Assembly: GCA_905205855.1 (NCBI GenBank)
Contig: CAJLFL010000138.1
Location: 1 to 5,548 of the forward strand
Length of the DNA: 5,548 nt
Direction of reading: 5' to 3'
Source: an uncultured Eubacteriales bacterium
GTDB lineage: Bacteria > Bacillota > Clostridia > Monoglobales > Monoglobaceae
How positions within the stretch are numbered: the stretch's first letter is position 1; every line of letters begins with the position of its first letter. Below the pieces are notes generated by a model that was not told the origin of the DNA, did not search any database, and saw only the letters and a program-made list of their open reading frames with translations. Made by a program: the position numbers and the translations under genes. Below are positions 1 to 5,548 of the stretch, piece by piece.

Positions 1-539
1 GCCATCATTTCCTTGACCTGCCTGGAGGAGGTATTGGCATCCACCAGCACCATGGCAGCAGCCATTTTGGCGATAGGCTGAACCGAACCGATTTCGTTGT
101 TCACCAGCATTGCCGTTACCAGAACCGTATCGCTGCGTATTAAATCCTCAAATGCCGGAAGATTAACCACACCGTCGTGTCCTACCGGAATAAAGTCGAT
201 TTTCCAGCCGTGTTTTCCGAGAAACGCAAGCGTATTCATAACGGCAGGGTGCTCTAAAGGAGTGCTTATTATATGACGGCCGCGTGCAGCCTGGCACACA
301 CCCATAATGGCAAGATTGTCTGATTCCGTACCGCCGGAGGTAAAGTATATTTCTGACGGAGAAACTTTAAGTGTTGAAGCAATCTGCTCCTGTGCTGTTT
401 TAACTGTTTTTTCCGCTGCAATCCCAAGCCTGTGCAGGGAGGAGGGATTGCCGTATTGATTTTTCATTATTTCCGCCATTTTATCCGTTACACTGTCATA
501 CGGGCGTGTGGTGGAGCTGTTATCTAAATATCGTACCAT
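1..539 (-). CDS. Cysteine desulfurase, NifS/IscS type (N-terminal part, runs off the left edge)
   Basis: This is a PLP-dependent class V aminotransferase-fold enzyme that takes sulfur from L-cysteine as an enzyme persulfide, for Fe-S cluster assembly or tRNA thiolation, in the cytoplasm. I translated the minus strand from ATG at 539-537: MVRYLDNSSTTRPYDSV, then YGNPSSLHRLG (29-39), the PLP phosphate-binding TSGGTESDN (67-75), the ring-stacking His in LEHPAV (H97), and VNNEIGSVQP (146-155). All are family hallmarks. A GGAGG site (551-547) lies 7 bases before the start. Only 179 full codons are present; the catalytic Lys and the mobile Cys loop lie outside the window. The final ~18 residues (from about residue 162) do not follow the family pattern: VDANTSSRQ stands about six residues earlier than the expected HVDAxQ. 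IscS, NifS and the desulfurase partner of ThiI cannot be told apart from this fragment. It is divergent from mutS2. Confidence 0.9.
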   Translation of the reverse strand, partial: MVRYLDNSSTTRPYDSVTDKMAEIMKNQYGNPSSLHRLGIAAEKTVKTAQEQIASTLKVSPSEIYFTSGGTESDNLAIMGVCQAARGRHIISTPLEHPAVMNTLAFLGKHGWKIDFIPVGHDGVVNLPAFEDLIRSDTVLVTAMLVNNEIGSVQPIAKMAAAMVLVDANTSSRQVKEMM

Positions 540-564
540 TTTTCTTCCTCCAAACTAAATAATT

Positions 565-593
565 ATTTTACCATAACTTATACATTTTTTCAA
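565..593 (-). promoter_or_regulatory. Promoter for the cysteine desulfurase gene
   Basis: On the minus strand, TTGAAA (593-588) and TAAAAT (570-565) are separated by 17 bases. A TG one base before the -10 box gives an extended -10. The start of transcription would be near 558, giving a leader of about 19 bases that includes the GGAGG site. A 12-bp AT-only palindrome (557-568) overlaps the -10 box and the predicted start. It may be an operator, but chance is likely in such AT-rich sequence. Confidence 0.7.
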
Positions 594-679
594 CCGCTTT
601 TTAAATTTTAACAAAAATTCGACAACACGGTGCTTTTATAGGTTTAATTGTCTGAATTATATTGAGCTGAGCTTTCGTG

Positions 680-709
680 TGCATATTCCCCGACAATATA
701 TAATATGCA
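680..709. repeat. 8-bp perfect inverted repeat in the intergenic region
   Basis: TGCATATT (680-687) pairs with AATATGCA (702-709) across a 14-base loop. No T-run follows, so it is not a standard terminator. It lies roughly 110 bases upstream of the predicted mutS2 transcription start and about 90 bases upstream of the desulfurase -35 box. It could be a regulator site or a chance AT-rich palindrome. Confidence 0.35.
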
Positions 710-786
710 AAGTTTGATGATACTTGAATATAATAAATCATTATGTCCTGTATAATGCCTGTCTGCCGGAAAATATGGCTAAAGGG

Positions 787-815
787 TAGACAAAAGCCCT
801 GTAATTGGATATAAT
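787..815 (+). promoter_or_regulatory. Promoter for mutS2
   Basis: TAGACA (787-792, five of six consensus positions) and a perfect TATAAT (810-815) are separated by 17 bases. Transcription would start near 822, giving a leader of about 25 bases before the ATG at 847. The in-frame TTG at 805 lies inside this promoter, upstream of the predicted transcript start, which argues against it as the translation start. Confidence 0.7.
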
Positions 816-831
816 AAGGTTGATAATAAAC

Positions 832-838
832 AGAGAGG
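832..838 (+). promoter_or_regulatory. Ribosome binding site that fixes the mutS2 start
   Basis: AGAGAGG ends 8 bases before the ATG at 847. It is a moderate match to the Shine-Dalgarno consensus, with GAGG as its core. The alternative TTG at 805 has no comparable purine-rich site at the right distance. MutS2 proteins typically begin with a short M-x-x-K-T-L-x-x-L-E-Y-D sequence, as here, which also supports 847. Confidence 0.7.
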
Positions 839-846
839 TCATAAAA

Positions 847-3213
847 ATGGAACATAAAACGCTTAAAACTCTTGAATATGACAAAATATTGCAGATGCTG
901 TCAGGCTTTGCAAAAAATGATGCTGCAAAGGCGAAAATTTCCGCACTGGAGCCGTCCGACAATCCGCGCGCAGTTGAACAAACTCTTGCGGAAACCGATG
1001 CGGCTGTCACGTTTATATTAAAATACGGTTCGCCGGAACTGCTCAGAATAAACGGCATAAAAGAACAGCTTAAACGCCTTAAAGCCAGCGGTGCGCTTAA
1101 TATGTCAGAGCTTTTGAATATAGAAAAAATACTTCGCAATGCAAGGCTGCTTAAATCGCTTACACCTGAGCAAACGGGAATTTTAAGCGGATATATTGAA
1201 GAACTTACTCCGGATAAATCACTGGAGGAGCGGATTTCCGCTTCAATTCTGTCAGAGAATGAAATGTCGGATTCGGCAAGTGCAGAGCTTGCATCAATCA
1301 GACGTAAGATAAGAAATGCGTCAAACAAGGTCAGAGATACGCTGGATTCCATGATACATTCGGCGCATTACCGTAAATTTCTGCAGGATGCGATAGTGAC
1401 TATGCGAAACAACCGCTATGTAGTTCCGGTAAAGTCTGAATACCGCGGTGAAATAAGAGGTATAGCGCATGATATGTCTGCATCGGGAGGAACGGTTTTT
1501 ATAGAACCGGAGGGTGTAGTAAATGCGAATAATGATTTGCACGAGCTTGAACTTAAAGAGCGTACGGAGATAGAACGTATACTCATGGAGATTTCGGCAG
1601 AGTGTGCAGAGGTTTCGGAAATTCTGGATTTGAATTTTGATACACTGATACATCTTGATTTTGTATTTGCCAAAGCAAAGATGGCAAATGATATGAAAGC
1701 TGTTTGCCCGCAGCTCAGCCTTGACGGAAAAATCTATATAAAACAAGGCAGACATCCGCTGATAGACAAAAGAAAGGTTGTTCCGATAACAGTTTATCTT
1801 GGTGATGAATTTGATAGTCTTATTGTGACCGGACCAAATACCGGCGGTAAAACCGTGGTGCTTAAAACGTTGGGGCTTTTTTGTCTGATGACACAGTCGG
1901 GACTTCATATACCGGCAGCCGACGGCAGTATTATGCCGGTATATGACAATGTATTTGCGGATATTGGTGATGAACAAAGCATAGAACAAAGTCTGTCTAC
2001 ATTCTCGGCACATATGACAAATGTGGTAAGCATCGTAAATAATGTGACGCCGAACAGCCTTGTTTTATTTGATGAACTCGGTGCAGGAACAGATCCTACC
2101 GAGGGAGCGGCTTTGGCTGAGGCTATAGTTGAAAGCATACGGCAGACAGGCGCAAAGCTTGCCGCAACAACACACTACAGCGAGCTTAAACTTTATGCTC
2201 TTTCAACCGATGGGGTGGAAAACGCATCATGCGAGTTTGATGTAAATACGCTCAGCCCGACTTACAGACTGCTGATAGGTGTTCCCGGAAGAAGCAATGC
2301 ATTTGCCATAGCGGAAAAACTCGGATTGCCTAAATATATAATCGACAGGTCAAAGGCGGTATTATCAGAAGAAAATATACAGTTTGAAGATATTTTGACC
2401 GATATAGAGCAGAATCGTCAGACAACGGAAAAGGAATCACGTGAGATTCAAAAGCTAAGACTCGAAGCGGAGAGCCTTAAACGTCAGCTTGAACAAGAGC
2501 GTACTAAAATAGAAAAACAGAAGGACAAGATTTATGATAAAGCACGTGAAAAGGCGGAGGAAATAATCCGCCGCGCTCAGCAGGAAACCGAGGAGATGCT
2601 GGAGCAGTTTAAAGCAGCGAGAAAAGAAAAGGATGAGCAGGAGGCATTGCGTGCAATGGCTGACGTAAAGCGTCAGCTTGGACTTAAAATGAAGAAGAAC
2701 AAGCCTCCGAAGTCGCGTACTGCCGTGCAAAAAAAACCCGGTGTAAACATCAATGCTTTAAGACCGGGTGCAGACGTAATGCTTAATGATTTGGGCGACA
2801 AAGGGAGCGTTTTGTCAATAAACAAGAAAGACGGTACAGTGCTTGTCCAGGTAGGGATAATGAAGGTGACAAGCAGAGCGGAGAATATAAGCCTGCTTGA
2901 CGAGCCGGAAAAGAAAGCAAAAACTGCGTATAAGTCGTCAGGCAGCGGCGGCGGACTCAGGAGCGGCGGTGTTAAACCGGAGGTTGATTTGAGAGGTATG
3001 CTTTTAGAGGAGGCGCTGCTTGAGGCAGACAAGTATCTTGATGAAGCCTCGATGGCGGGATTAAATACTGTCAGCATAATTCACGGAAAGGGCACGGGTG
3101 TGCTGCGTACAGGCATACAAAATATGCTTAAAAAGCATCCGCAGGTTAAGTCGTTCCGCCTTGGAAGATACGGCGAGGGTGAAAACGGCGTAACAATAGT
3201 AGAACTCAAATAA
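847..3213 (+). CDS. mutS2: MutS2 family protein (endonuclease MutS2, ribosome-rescue factor RqcU type)
   Basis: This 788-aa cytoplasmic ATPase is the usual MutS2 length. It starts MEHKTLKTLEYDKIL. The MutS core and clamp region (about 1-300) is followed by the ATPase: Walker A TGPNTGGKT (328-336, K335), the signature region EQSIEQSLSTFSAHM (376-390), and Walker B LVLFDELGAGTDPTEG (405-420, D409/E410). A long charged coiled coil follows (about 515-615), then a Lys-rich linker, a KOW-like small beta domain (about 638-684), a Gly/Ser linker (698-708) and a C-terminal Smr domain (about 711-788) with VDLRG (713-717) and IIHGKGTG (744-751). There is no N-terminal mismatch-recognition domain, as expected for MutS2 and unlike MutS. 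In the family, MutS2 suppresses recombination (Helicobacter, Thermus) and in Bacillus subtilis acts on collided ribosomes; which role applies here is inference. An A8 tract (2729-2736) next to a hairpin precedes the KOW and Smr modules. The gene appears monocistronic, with its own promoter and a terminator over its stop codon. Confidence 0.97.
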   Translation: MEHKTLKTLEYDKILQMLSGFAKNDAAKAKISALEPSDNPRAVEQTLAETDAAVTFILKYGSPELLRINGIKEQLKRLKASGALNMSELLNIEKILRNARLLKSLTPEQTGILSGYIEELTPDKSLEERISASILSENEMSDSASAELASIRRKIRNASNKVRDTLDSMIHSAHYRKFLQDAIVTMRNNRYVVPVKSEYRGEIRGIAHDMSASGGTVFIEPEGVVNANNDLHELELKERTEIERILMEISAECAEVSEILDLNFDTLIHLDFVFAKAKMANDMKAVCPQLSLDGKIYIKQGRHPLIDKRKVVPITVYLGDEFDSLIVTGPNTGGKTVVLKTLGLFCLMTQSGLHIPAADGSIMPVYDNVFADIGDEQSIEQSLSTFSAHMTNVVSIVNNVTPNSLVLFDELGAGTDPTEGAALAEAIVESIRQTGAKLAATTHYSELKLYALSTDGVENASCEFDVNTLSPTYRLLIGVPGRSNAFAIAEKLGLPKYIIDRSKAVLSEENIQFEDILTDIEQNRQTTEKESREIQKLRLEAESLKRQLEQERTKIEKQKDKIYDKAREKAEEIIRRAQQETEEMLEQFKAARKEKDEQEALRAMADVKRQLGLKMKKNKPPKSRTAVQKKPGVNINALRPGADVMLNDLGDKGSVLSINKKDGTVLVQVGIMKVTSRAENISLLDEPEKKAKTAYKSSGSGGGLRSGGVKPEVDLRGMLLEEALLEADKYLDEASMAGLNTVSIIHGKGTGVLRTGIQNMLKKHPQVKSFRLGRYGEGENGVTIVELK

Positions 3214-3247
3214 TAAAGAGAGCCGAAAGGCTCTCTTTATTATTTGA
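3206..3247. terminator. Bidirectional terminator shared by mutS2 and metY
   Basis: This is a perfect 19-bp inverted repeat (3206-3224 and 3229-3247) with a 4-base loop: GAAA read on the plus strand, TTTC on the minus. The core GAGAGCC/GGCTCTC is GC-rich and the outer arms are A/T-rich, so on either strand the stem is followed by a T-rich tail (TTTATTATTT). The mutS2 TAA (3211-3213) lies in the left arm and the metY stop (3242-3240, minus strand) in the right arm. Only 26 bases separate the two stop codons. It should end transcription from both directions. Confidence 0.9.
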
Positions 3248-4532
3248 TAGCGGCGAATGCGTCGTCCAATGCCTCAATAAGGTCGTCTATATTTTCAATT
3301 CCGACTGAAAGTCTGATAGTATTTGGCTTTATACCCTGATCTGCAAGCTCTGCCTCGGACAGCTGAGAATGTGTTGTTGAAGCAGGATGAATAACCAAAG
3401 ATTTTACATCTGCAACATTTGCAAGCAGAGAGAAGATTCTGAGATTATCAATAAACTTTTGAGCGGTTTTGTCATCGCCCTTTATCTCAAAGGTAAAGAT
3501 TGAACCGCCGCCGTTCGGGAAATACTTTTTATACAGCTTGTGACTCGGTTCGCTTTCAAGAGAGGGATGATGCACAGCCTCAACCTGCGGATGCTTATTT
3601 AAATATTCCACTATTTTAAGAGCGTTTGATACATGGCGTTCAACTCTGAGCGAAAGGGTTTCAAGTCCCTGTAAAAACATAAATGCGTGGAACGGGGAAA
3701 TCGTAGAGCCTGTGTCCCTCAGCAGAATTGCTCTGATATATGTCGCAAATGCTGCCGAACCTGCCGCGTCGGCAAAGCTTATGCCGTGATATGACGGATT
3801 CGGTTCAGATATCCACGGGTATCTGCCGGAGGCTTTCCAGTCAAAGGTTCCGCCGTCTATAATAACTCCGCCTATAGCAGTACCATGACCGCCGATAAAC
3901 TTTGTTGCACTGTGGACAACAATATCTGCACCGTATTCAATCGGACGTATCAGATATGGTGTTGCAAAGGTAGAATCAACAACAAGCGGTATACCGTGCT
4001 TATGTGCGATTTTTGCAACTTCTTCAATATCAATTATATTAGAATTGGGATTGCCGAGGGTTTCTATATAAAGTGCCTTTGTATTCGGCTGAATAGCGTT
4101 TTCAAAAGAGTTTTCCTCATCGGGATCAACAAATGTGGCTGTTATTCCGGAGGTAAGAGGAAGTGTATGTGCCAATAAATTGTAGGTTCCGCCATAGATT
4201 GTTTTCGATGCAACTATATGCTCGCCTGATTTGGCAAGTGCCTGAATTGTATAGTTTATTGCGGCAGCTCCGGAGGAAACTCCAAGAGCGGCTGTTCCGC
4301 CCTCCAAAGCAGCAATTCTTTCTTCAAAGACGCTTTGCGTCGGATTGGTAAGTCTGCCGTAGATATTTCCGGCATCCTTTAAACCGAATCTGTCGGCTGC
4401 GTGCTGTGAATTATGAAATACAAATGATGTGGAAGCATAAATCGGAACGGCTCTTGCGTCTGTTACCGGATCCGGATTTTCCTGTCCTGCCTGTACCTGA
4501 AGTGTTTCAAATCTGTATTTTCTGTCTGCCAT
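3240..4532 (-). CDS. metY: O-acetylhomoserine sulfhydrylase / aminocarboxypropyltransferase (MetY type)
   Basis: This 430-aa PLP enzyme of the Cys/Met metabolism (gamma-synthase-like) family joins sulfide to O-acetylhomoserine to make homocysteine and acetate, the direct sulfhydrylation route to methionine; it acts in the cytoplasm. The start MADRKYRFETLQVQAGQ is typical. Visible residues: phosphate-binding YGR in NIYGRLTNPT (56-65), SSGAAA (86-91), the ring-stacking Tyr in TIYGGTY (Y113), GNPNSN (160-165), the PLP-nitrogen Asp in VVDSTFATP (D186), the Schiff-base Lys in HSATKFIGGHG (K211), HPASTTHSQ (382-390) and the carboxylate-binding Arg in IRLSVG (R407). Length and motifs fit MetY better than the shorter (about 380-400 aa) MetB/MetC/MetZ enzymes. 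AAGGAGG (4547-4541) sits 8 bases before the ATG. It is convergent with mutS2 and divergent from tatD, with a good promoter and likely operators upstream. The gene is intact. Confidence 0.95.
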   Translation of the reverse strand: MADRKYRFETLQVQAGQENPDPVTDARAVPIYASTSFVFHNSQHAADRFGLKDAGNIYGRLTNPTQSVFEERIAALEGGTAALGVSSGAAAINYTIQALAKSGEHIVASKTIYGGTYNLLAHTLPLTSGITATFVDPDEENSFENAIQPNTKALYIETLGNPNSNIIDIEEVAKIAHKHGIPLVVDSTFATPYLIRPIEYGADIVVHSATKFIGGHGTAIGGVIIDGGTFDWKASGRYPWISEPNPSYHGISFADAAGSAAFATYIRAILLRDTGSTISPFHAFMFLQGLETLSLRVERHVSNALKIVEYLNKHPQVEAVHHPSLESEPSHKLYKKYFPNGGGSIFTFEIKGDDKTAQKFIDNLRIFSLLANVADVKSLVIHPASTTHSQLSEAELADQGIKPNTIRLSVGIENIDDLIEALDDAFAAIK

Positions 4533-4559
4533 TTTAAATTCCTCCTTAAATATATAAAA

Positions 4560-4576
4560 CCTATCTGTTTGATAGG
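4560..4576. promoter_or_regulatory. Candidate operator (CCTATC-N5-GATAGG) at the metY transcription start
   Basis: This is a perfect 6-bp dyad with a 5-base centre (TGTTT), with partial A/T symmetry continuing outside it. The predicted metY start of transcription (about 4573) falls within it, so it covers roughly -3 to +14 on the metY side. A protein bound here would block transcription, so a repressor operator is the natural reading. The same sequence could fold as a small 5' leader hairpin, but there is no U-run and it is too short for a riboswitch. Confidence 0.55.
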
Positions 4577-4579
4577 CTT

Positions 4580-4608
4580 ATTATAACAGCAGAGCAGGCA
4601 TTTGTCCA
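4580..4608 (-). promoter_or_regulatory. Promoter for metY
   Basis: On the minus strand, TGGACA (4608-4603, five of six consensus positions) and a perfect TATAAT (4585-4580) are separated by 17 bases. Transcription would start near 4573, giving a leader of about 40 bases. That leader is too short for an S-box riboswitch or T-box, so control is more likely by a DNA-binding protein at the flanking dyads. Confidence 0.75.
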
Positions 4609-4633
4609 ATACCTGATAGCTATTGTCGGTTAT
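4609..4633. promoter_or_regulatory. Candidate Rrf2/IscR-type operator upstream of metY
   Basis: This 25-base element has half-sites ATACCTGA (4609-4616) and TCGGTTAT (4626-4633), which match as inverted repeats at six of eight positions. Set against the IscR type 1 consensus as I recall it (ATASYYGACT, five bases, AGTCRRSTAT), 20 of 25 positions agree. It ends directly against the metY -35 box. Rrf2 family regulators such as IscR and CymR control Fe-S and cysteine/methionine genes, which suits metY. The regulator itself is not in the window, so its identity is inference. Confidence 0.5.
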
Positions 4634-4647
4634 AGCTAAAAGCTATA
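4631..4647. repeat. 7-bp perfect inverted repeat TATAGCT-AAA-AGCTATA
   Basis: TATAGCT (4631-4637) and AGCTATA (4641-4647) are separated by AAA, and the repeat overlaps the right end of the Rrf2-like element by three bases. A related 8-bp palindrome, ATAGCTAT, lies at 4616-4623 within that element, so the ATAGCT word occurs three times here counting both strands. It could be a further protein site shared by the divergent metY and tatD promoters, or AT-rich coincidence. Confidence 0.4.
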
Positions 4648-4682
4648 ACAAAAAGTAATATTACGGATTGCACGCTTTTTAC

Positions 4683-4711
4683 TTGAAATTTTAAATAGTA
4701 AAGTGTATAAT
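4683..4711 (+). promoter_or_regulatory. Promoter for tatD
   Basis: TTGAAA (4683-4688) and a perfect TATAAT (4706-4711) have a 17-base spacer. Transcription would start near 4718, giving a leader of about 28 bases that contains the GGAG site. It points away from the metY promoter; the two predicted transcription starts are about 145 bases apart. Confidence 0.8.
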
Positions 4712-4745
4712 TACTTATAAAAATCTAAGAATTTGGAGAAATACT

Positions 4746-5510
4746 ATGTTATTTGATACACATGCACATTTTGATGATCCGCAGTTTGATTCAGACCGTG
4801 ATGAGGTTATAAAAAGTCTTGCCGATGACGGAGTAACAAGGGTTATGAATATCGGAGCAAATATGGAAACCTCTAAAAAGGCAATAGAAATAGCAAATAA
4901 ATATGACTTTATCTATGCAACGGTAGGGGTTCATCCGTGTGATACCTACGATATGACTGACGAGGATATAGAAAGACTGAGAATTATGGCAAAAAACAAT
5001 CCTAAGGTGAGGGCAATAGGGGAGATTGGTCTGGATTATCATTTTGATGATACAAAGCCCGATATTCAAAAGGAATGGTTTATAAAGCAGCTGCGTCTTG
5101 CCAAAGAGCTTAATATGCCGGTGGTTATACATGACAGGGATTCAAAAGGGGACGTAATCGAAATTTTGAAGCGCGAGGGAATTTCCAACGGCGTTATGCA
5201 TTGCTTTTCCGGCAGTGCGGAAACCGCGCGCGAGCTTGTGAAGATGGGATTTATGATTTCGTTTACCGGAGTATTGACATTTAAAAATGCAAGACGTGCG
5301 GTTGAAGCGTGCCGCAGTATCCCGATAGAAAGGCTTATGATAGAAACGGACTGTCCGTATATGGCGCCCGAACCGCATCGCGGCGAGAGAAATTACAGCG
5401 GATATGTTAAATATGTGGCGCGTAAAATGGCAGAGATAAAAGGACTTAGCTATGAGGAAACCGCCCGTATAACAATGGAAAACGGACTAAGGTTTTACGG
5501 AATAGAGTAG
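4746..5510 (+). CDS. tatD: TatD family metal-dependent DNase
   Basis: This 254-aa cytoplasmic TIM-barrel metallohydrolase of the amidohydrolase superfamily is close to the usual TatD length. All expected metal ligands are visible: DTHAHFD (H6, H8), GEIGLDYH (E93), VVIHDRD (H129), MHCFSG (H152) and ETDCPYMAPEPHRG (D202). The VGVHPCD motif (60-66) is also typical. Family members are Mg-dependent 3'-5' exonucleases or endonucleases acting on DNA and linked to DNA repair or degradation; the substrate here is inferred. The ATG at 4746 follows GGAG (4735-4738) by 7 bases. The protein ends at GLRFYGIE, as is usual. In many Firmicutes tatD sits between metG and rnmV/ksgA; metG is not upstream here, where metY lies divergently instead. 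The 38 bases after the stop hold no terminator or convincing start, so any downstream partner lies outside the window. Confidence 0.95.
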   Translation: MLFDTHAHFDDPQFDSDRDEVIKSLADDGVTRVMNIGANMETSKKAIEIANKYDFIYATVGVHPCDTYDMTDEDIERLRIMAKNNPKVRAIGEIGLDYHFDDTKPDIQKEWFIKQLRLAKELNMPVVIHDRDSKGDVIEILKREGISNGVMHCFSGSAETARELVKMGFMISFTGVLTFKNARRAVEACRSIPIERLMIETDCPYMAPEPHRGERNYSGYVKYVARKMAEIKGLSYEETARITMENGLRFYGIE

Positions 5511-5548
5511 AGTTGAACTCGGCTTAGGCATGTTGCGTTCGGCTAACC

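Larger units (their letters stand above)
540..846. other. Divergent intergenic region between the cysteine desulfurase gene and mutS2
   Basis: These 307 bases are AT-rich and hold the desulfurase promoter on the left and the mutS2 promoter on the right. Between them (about 594-786) I see no supported gene: open frames there have no ribosome binding site and no recognisable protein. The middle contains one 8-bp hairpin (680-709) and extra TATAAT-like hexamers (699-704, 729-734, 751-756), none of which has a good -35 box at normal spacing. No riboswitch or tRNA-like fold was recognised. Confidence 0.7.

Noticed and set aside
805..846. In-frame TTG start at 805 that would lengthen MutS2 by 14 residues
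   Set aside because: It lies within the predicted promoter, upstream of the likely transcript start, and lacks a ribosome binding site. The ATG at 847 has AGAGAGG at 8 bases and gives the usual MutS2 N terminus.
601..855. 84-aa minus-strand open frame across the spacer and the mutS2 start
   Set aside because: There is no ribosome binding site, the composition is Tyr/Ile-rich as expected from AT-rich noncoding DNA, and it overlaps the mutS2 promoter and start.
741..2013. Long minus-strand open frames (203 and 230 aa) opposite mutS2
   Set aside because: They are antisense shadows of a gene with clear conserved motifs; their proteins are low-complexity Ser- or Tyr/Arg-rich and unlike any family I know.
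2553..2572. Inverted repeat GGCGGA-N8-TCCGCC inside mutS2
   Set aside because: It lies in the coiled-coil coding region, where Glu/Ala/Arg codons readily create it. There is no T-run or other signal nearby.
3885..4351. Plus-strand open frames (97 and 62 aa) opposite metY
   Set aside because: They are Cys/Arg-rich shadows of metY with no ribosome binding site.
4533..4573. S-box or T-box riboswitch in the metY leader
   Set aside because: The predicted leader is only about 40 bases, far too short for either, and no T-box or SAM-riboswitch core sequence is visible upstream.
5511..5548. Short direct repeat TCGGCT (5519-5524, 5539-5544) and a possible ATG at 5530 after tatD
   Set aside because: A 6-base repeat is expected by chance, the ATG has no ribosome binding site at a workable distance, and the window ends six codons later.

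Overview
The window looks like chromosomal DNA from a low-to-mid GC Gram-positive bacterium of the Clostridia, probably a gut-type lineage, although the exact genus cannot be read from it. Three things support this: a Bacillus-type MutS2 with a C-terminal Smr domain, strong Shine-Dalgarno sites (GGAGG, AAGGAGG), and vegetative-type promoters with 17-base spacers ahead of every gene. No phage, transposon, CRISPR, tRNA or rRNA is visible.

Layout from left to right. Positions 1-539 (minus strand) hold the N-terminal 179 residues of a NifS/IscS-type cysteine desulfurase that runs off the left edge. Positions 540-846 are a divergent intergenic region with a promoter for each neighbour and one small hairpin. 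Positions 847-3213 (plus) hold a complete mutS2 (788 aa). Positions 3240-4532 (minus) hold a complete O-acetylhomoserine sulfhydrylase (430 aa, metY type) convergent with mutS2. The two genes share a 19-bp perfect inverted repeat that contains both stop codons and should act as a bidirectional terminator. Positions 4533-4745 are a second divergent intergenic region, rich in dyad symmetry around the metY promoter. Positions 4746-5510 (plus) hold a complete tatD family DNase gene (254 aa), followed by 38 bases with no supported feature.

Functionally, the two minus-strand genes belong to sulfur metabolism: cysteine desulfurase mobilises sulfur from cysteine, and MetY fixes sulfide into homocysteine. 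The two plus-strand genes are nucleic-acid maintenance enzymes: MutS2 (ribosome rescue or recombination control) and TatD (metal-dependent DNase). Each gene appears to be its own transcription unit in this window.

I see no convincing new multi-gene system. The points most worth a second look are the operators around the metY promoter (one a good match to the Rrf2/IscR-type motif), the terminator built from both stop codons, an A8 slippery tract abutting a GC-rich hairpin in mutS2 just before its C-terminal modules, and an abrupt departure from the cysteine desulfurase family pattern in the first ~58 bases, which may be a contig-edge artefact.
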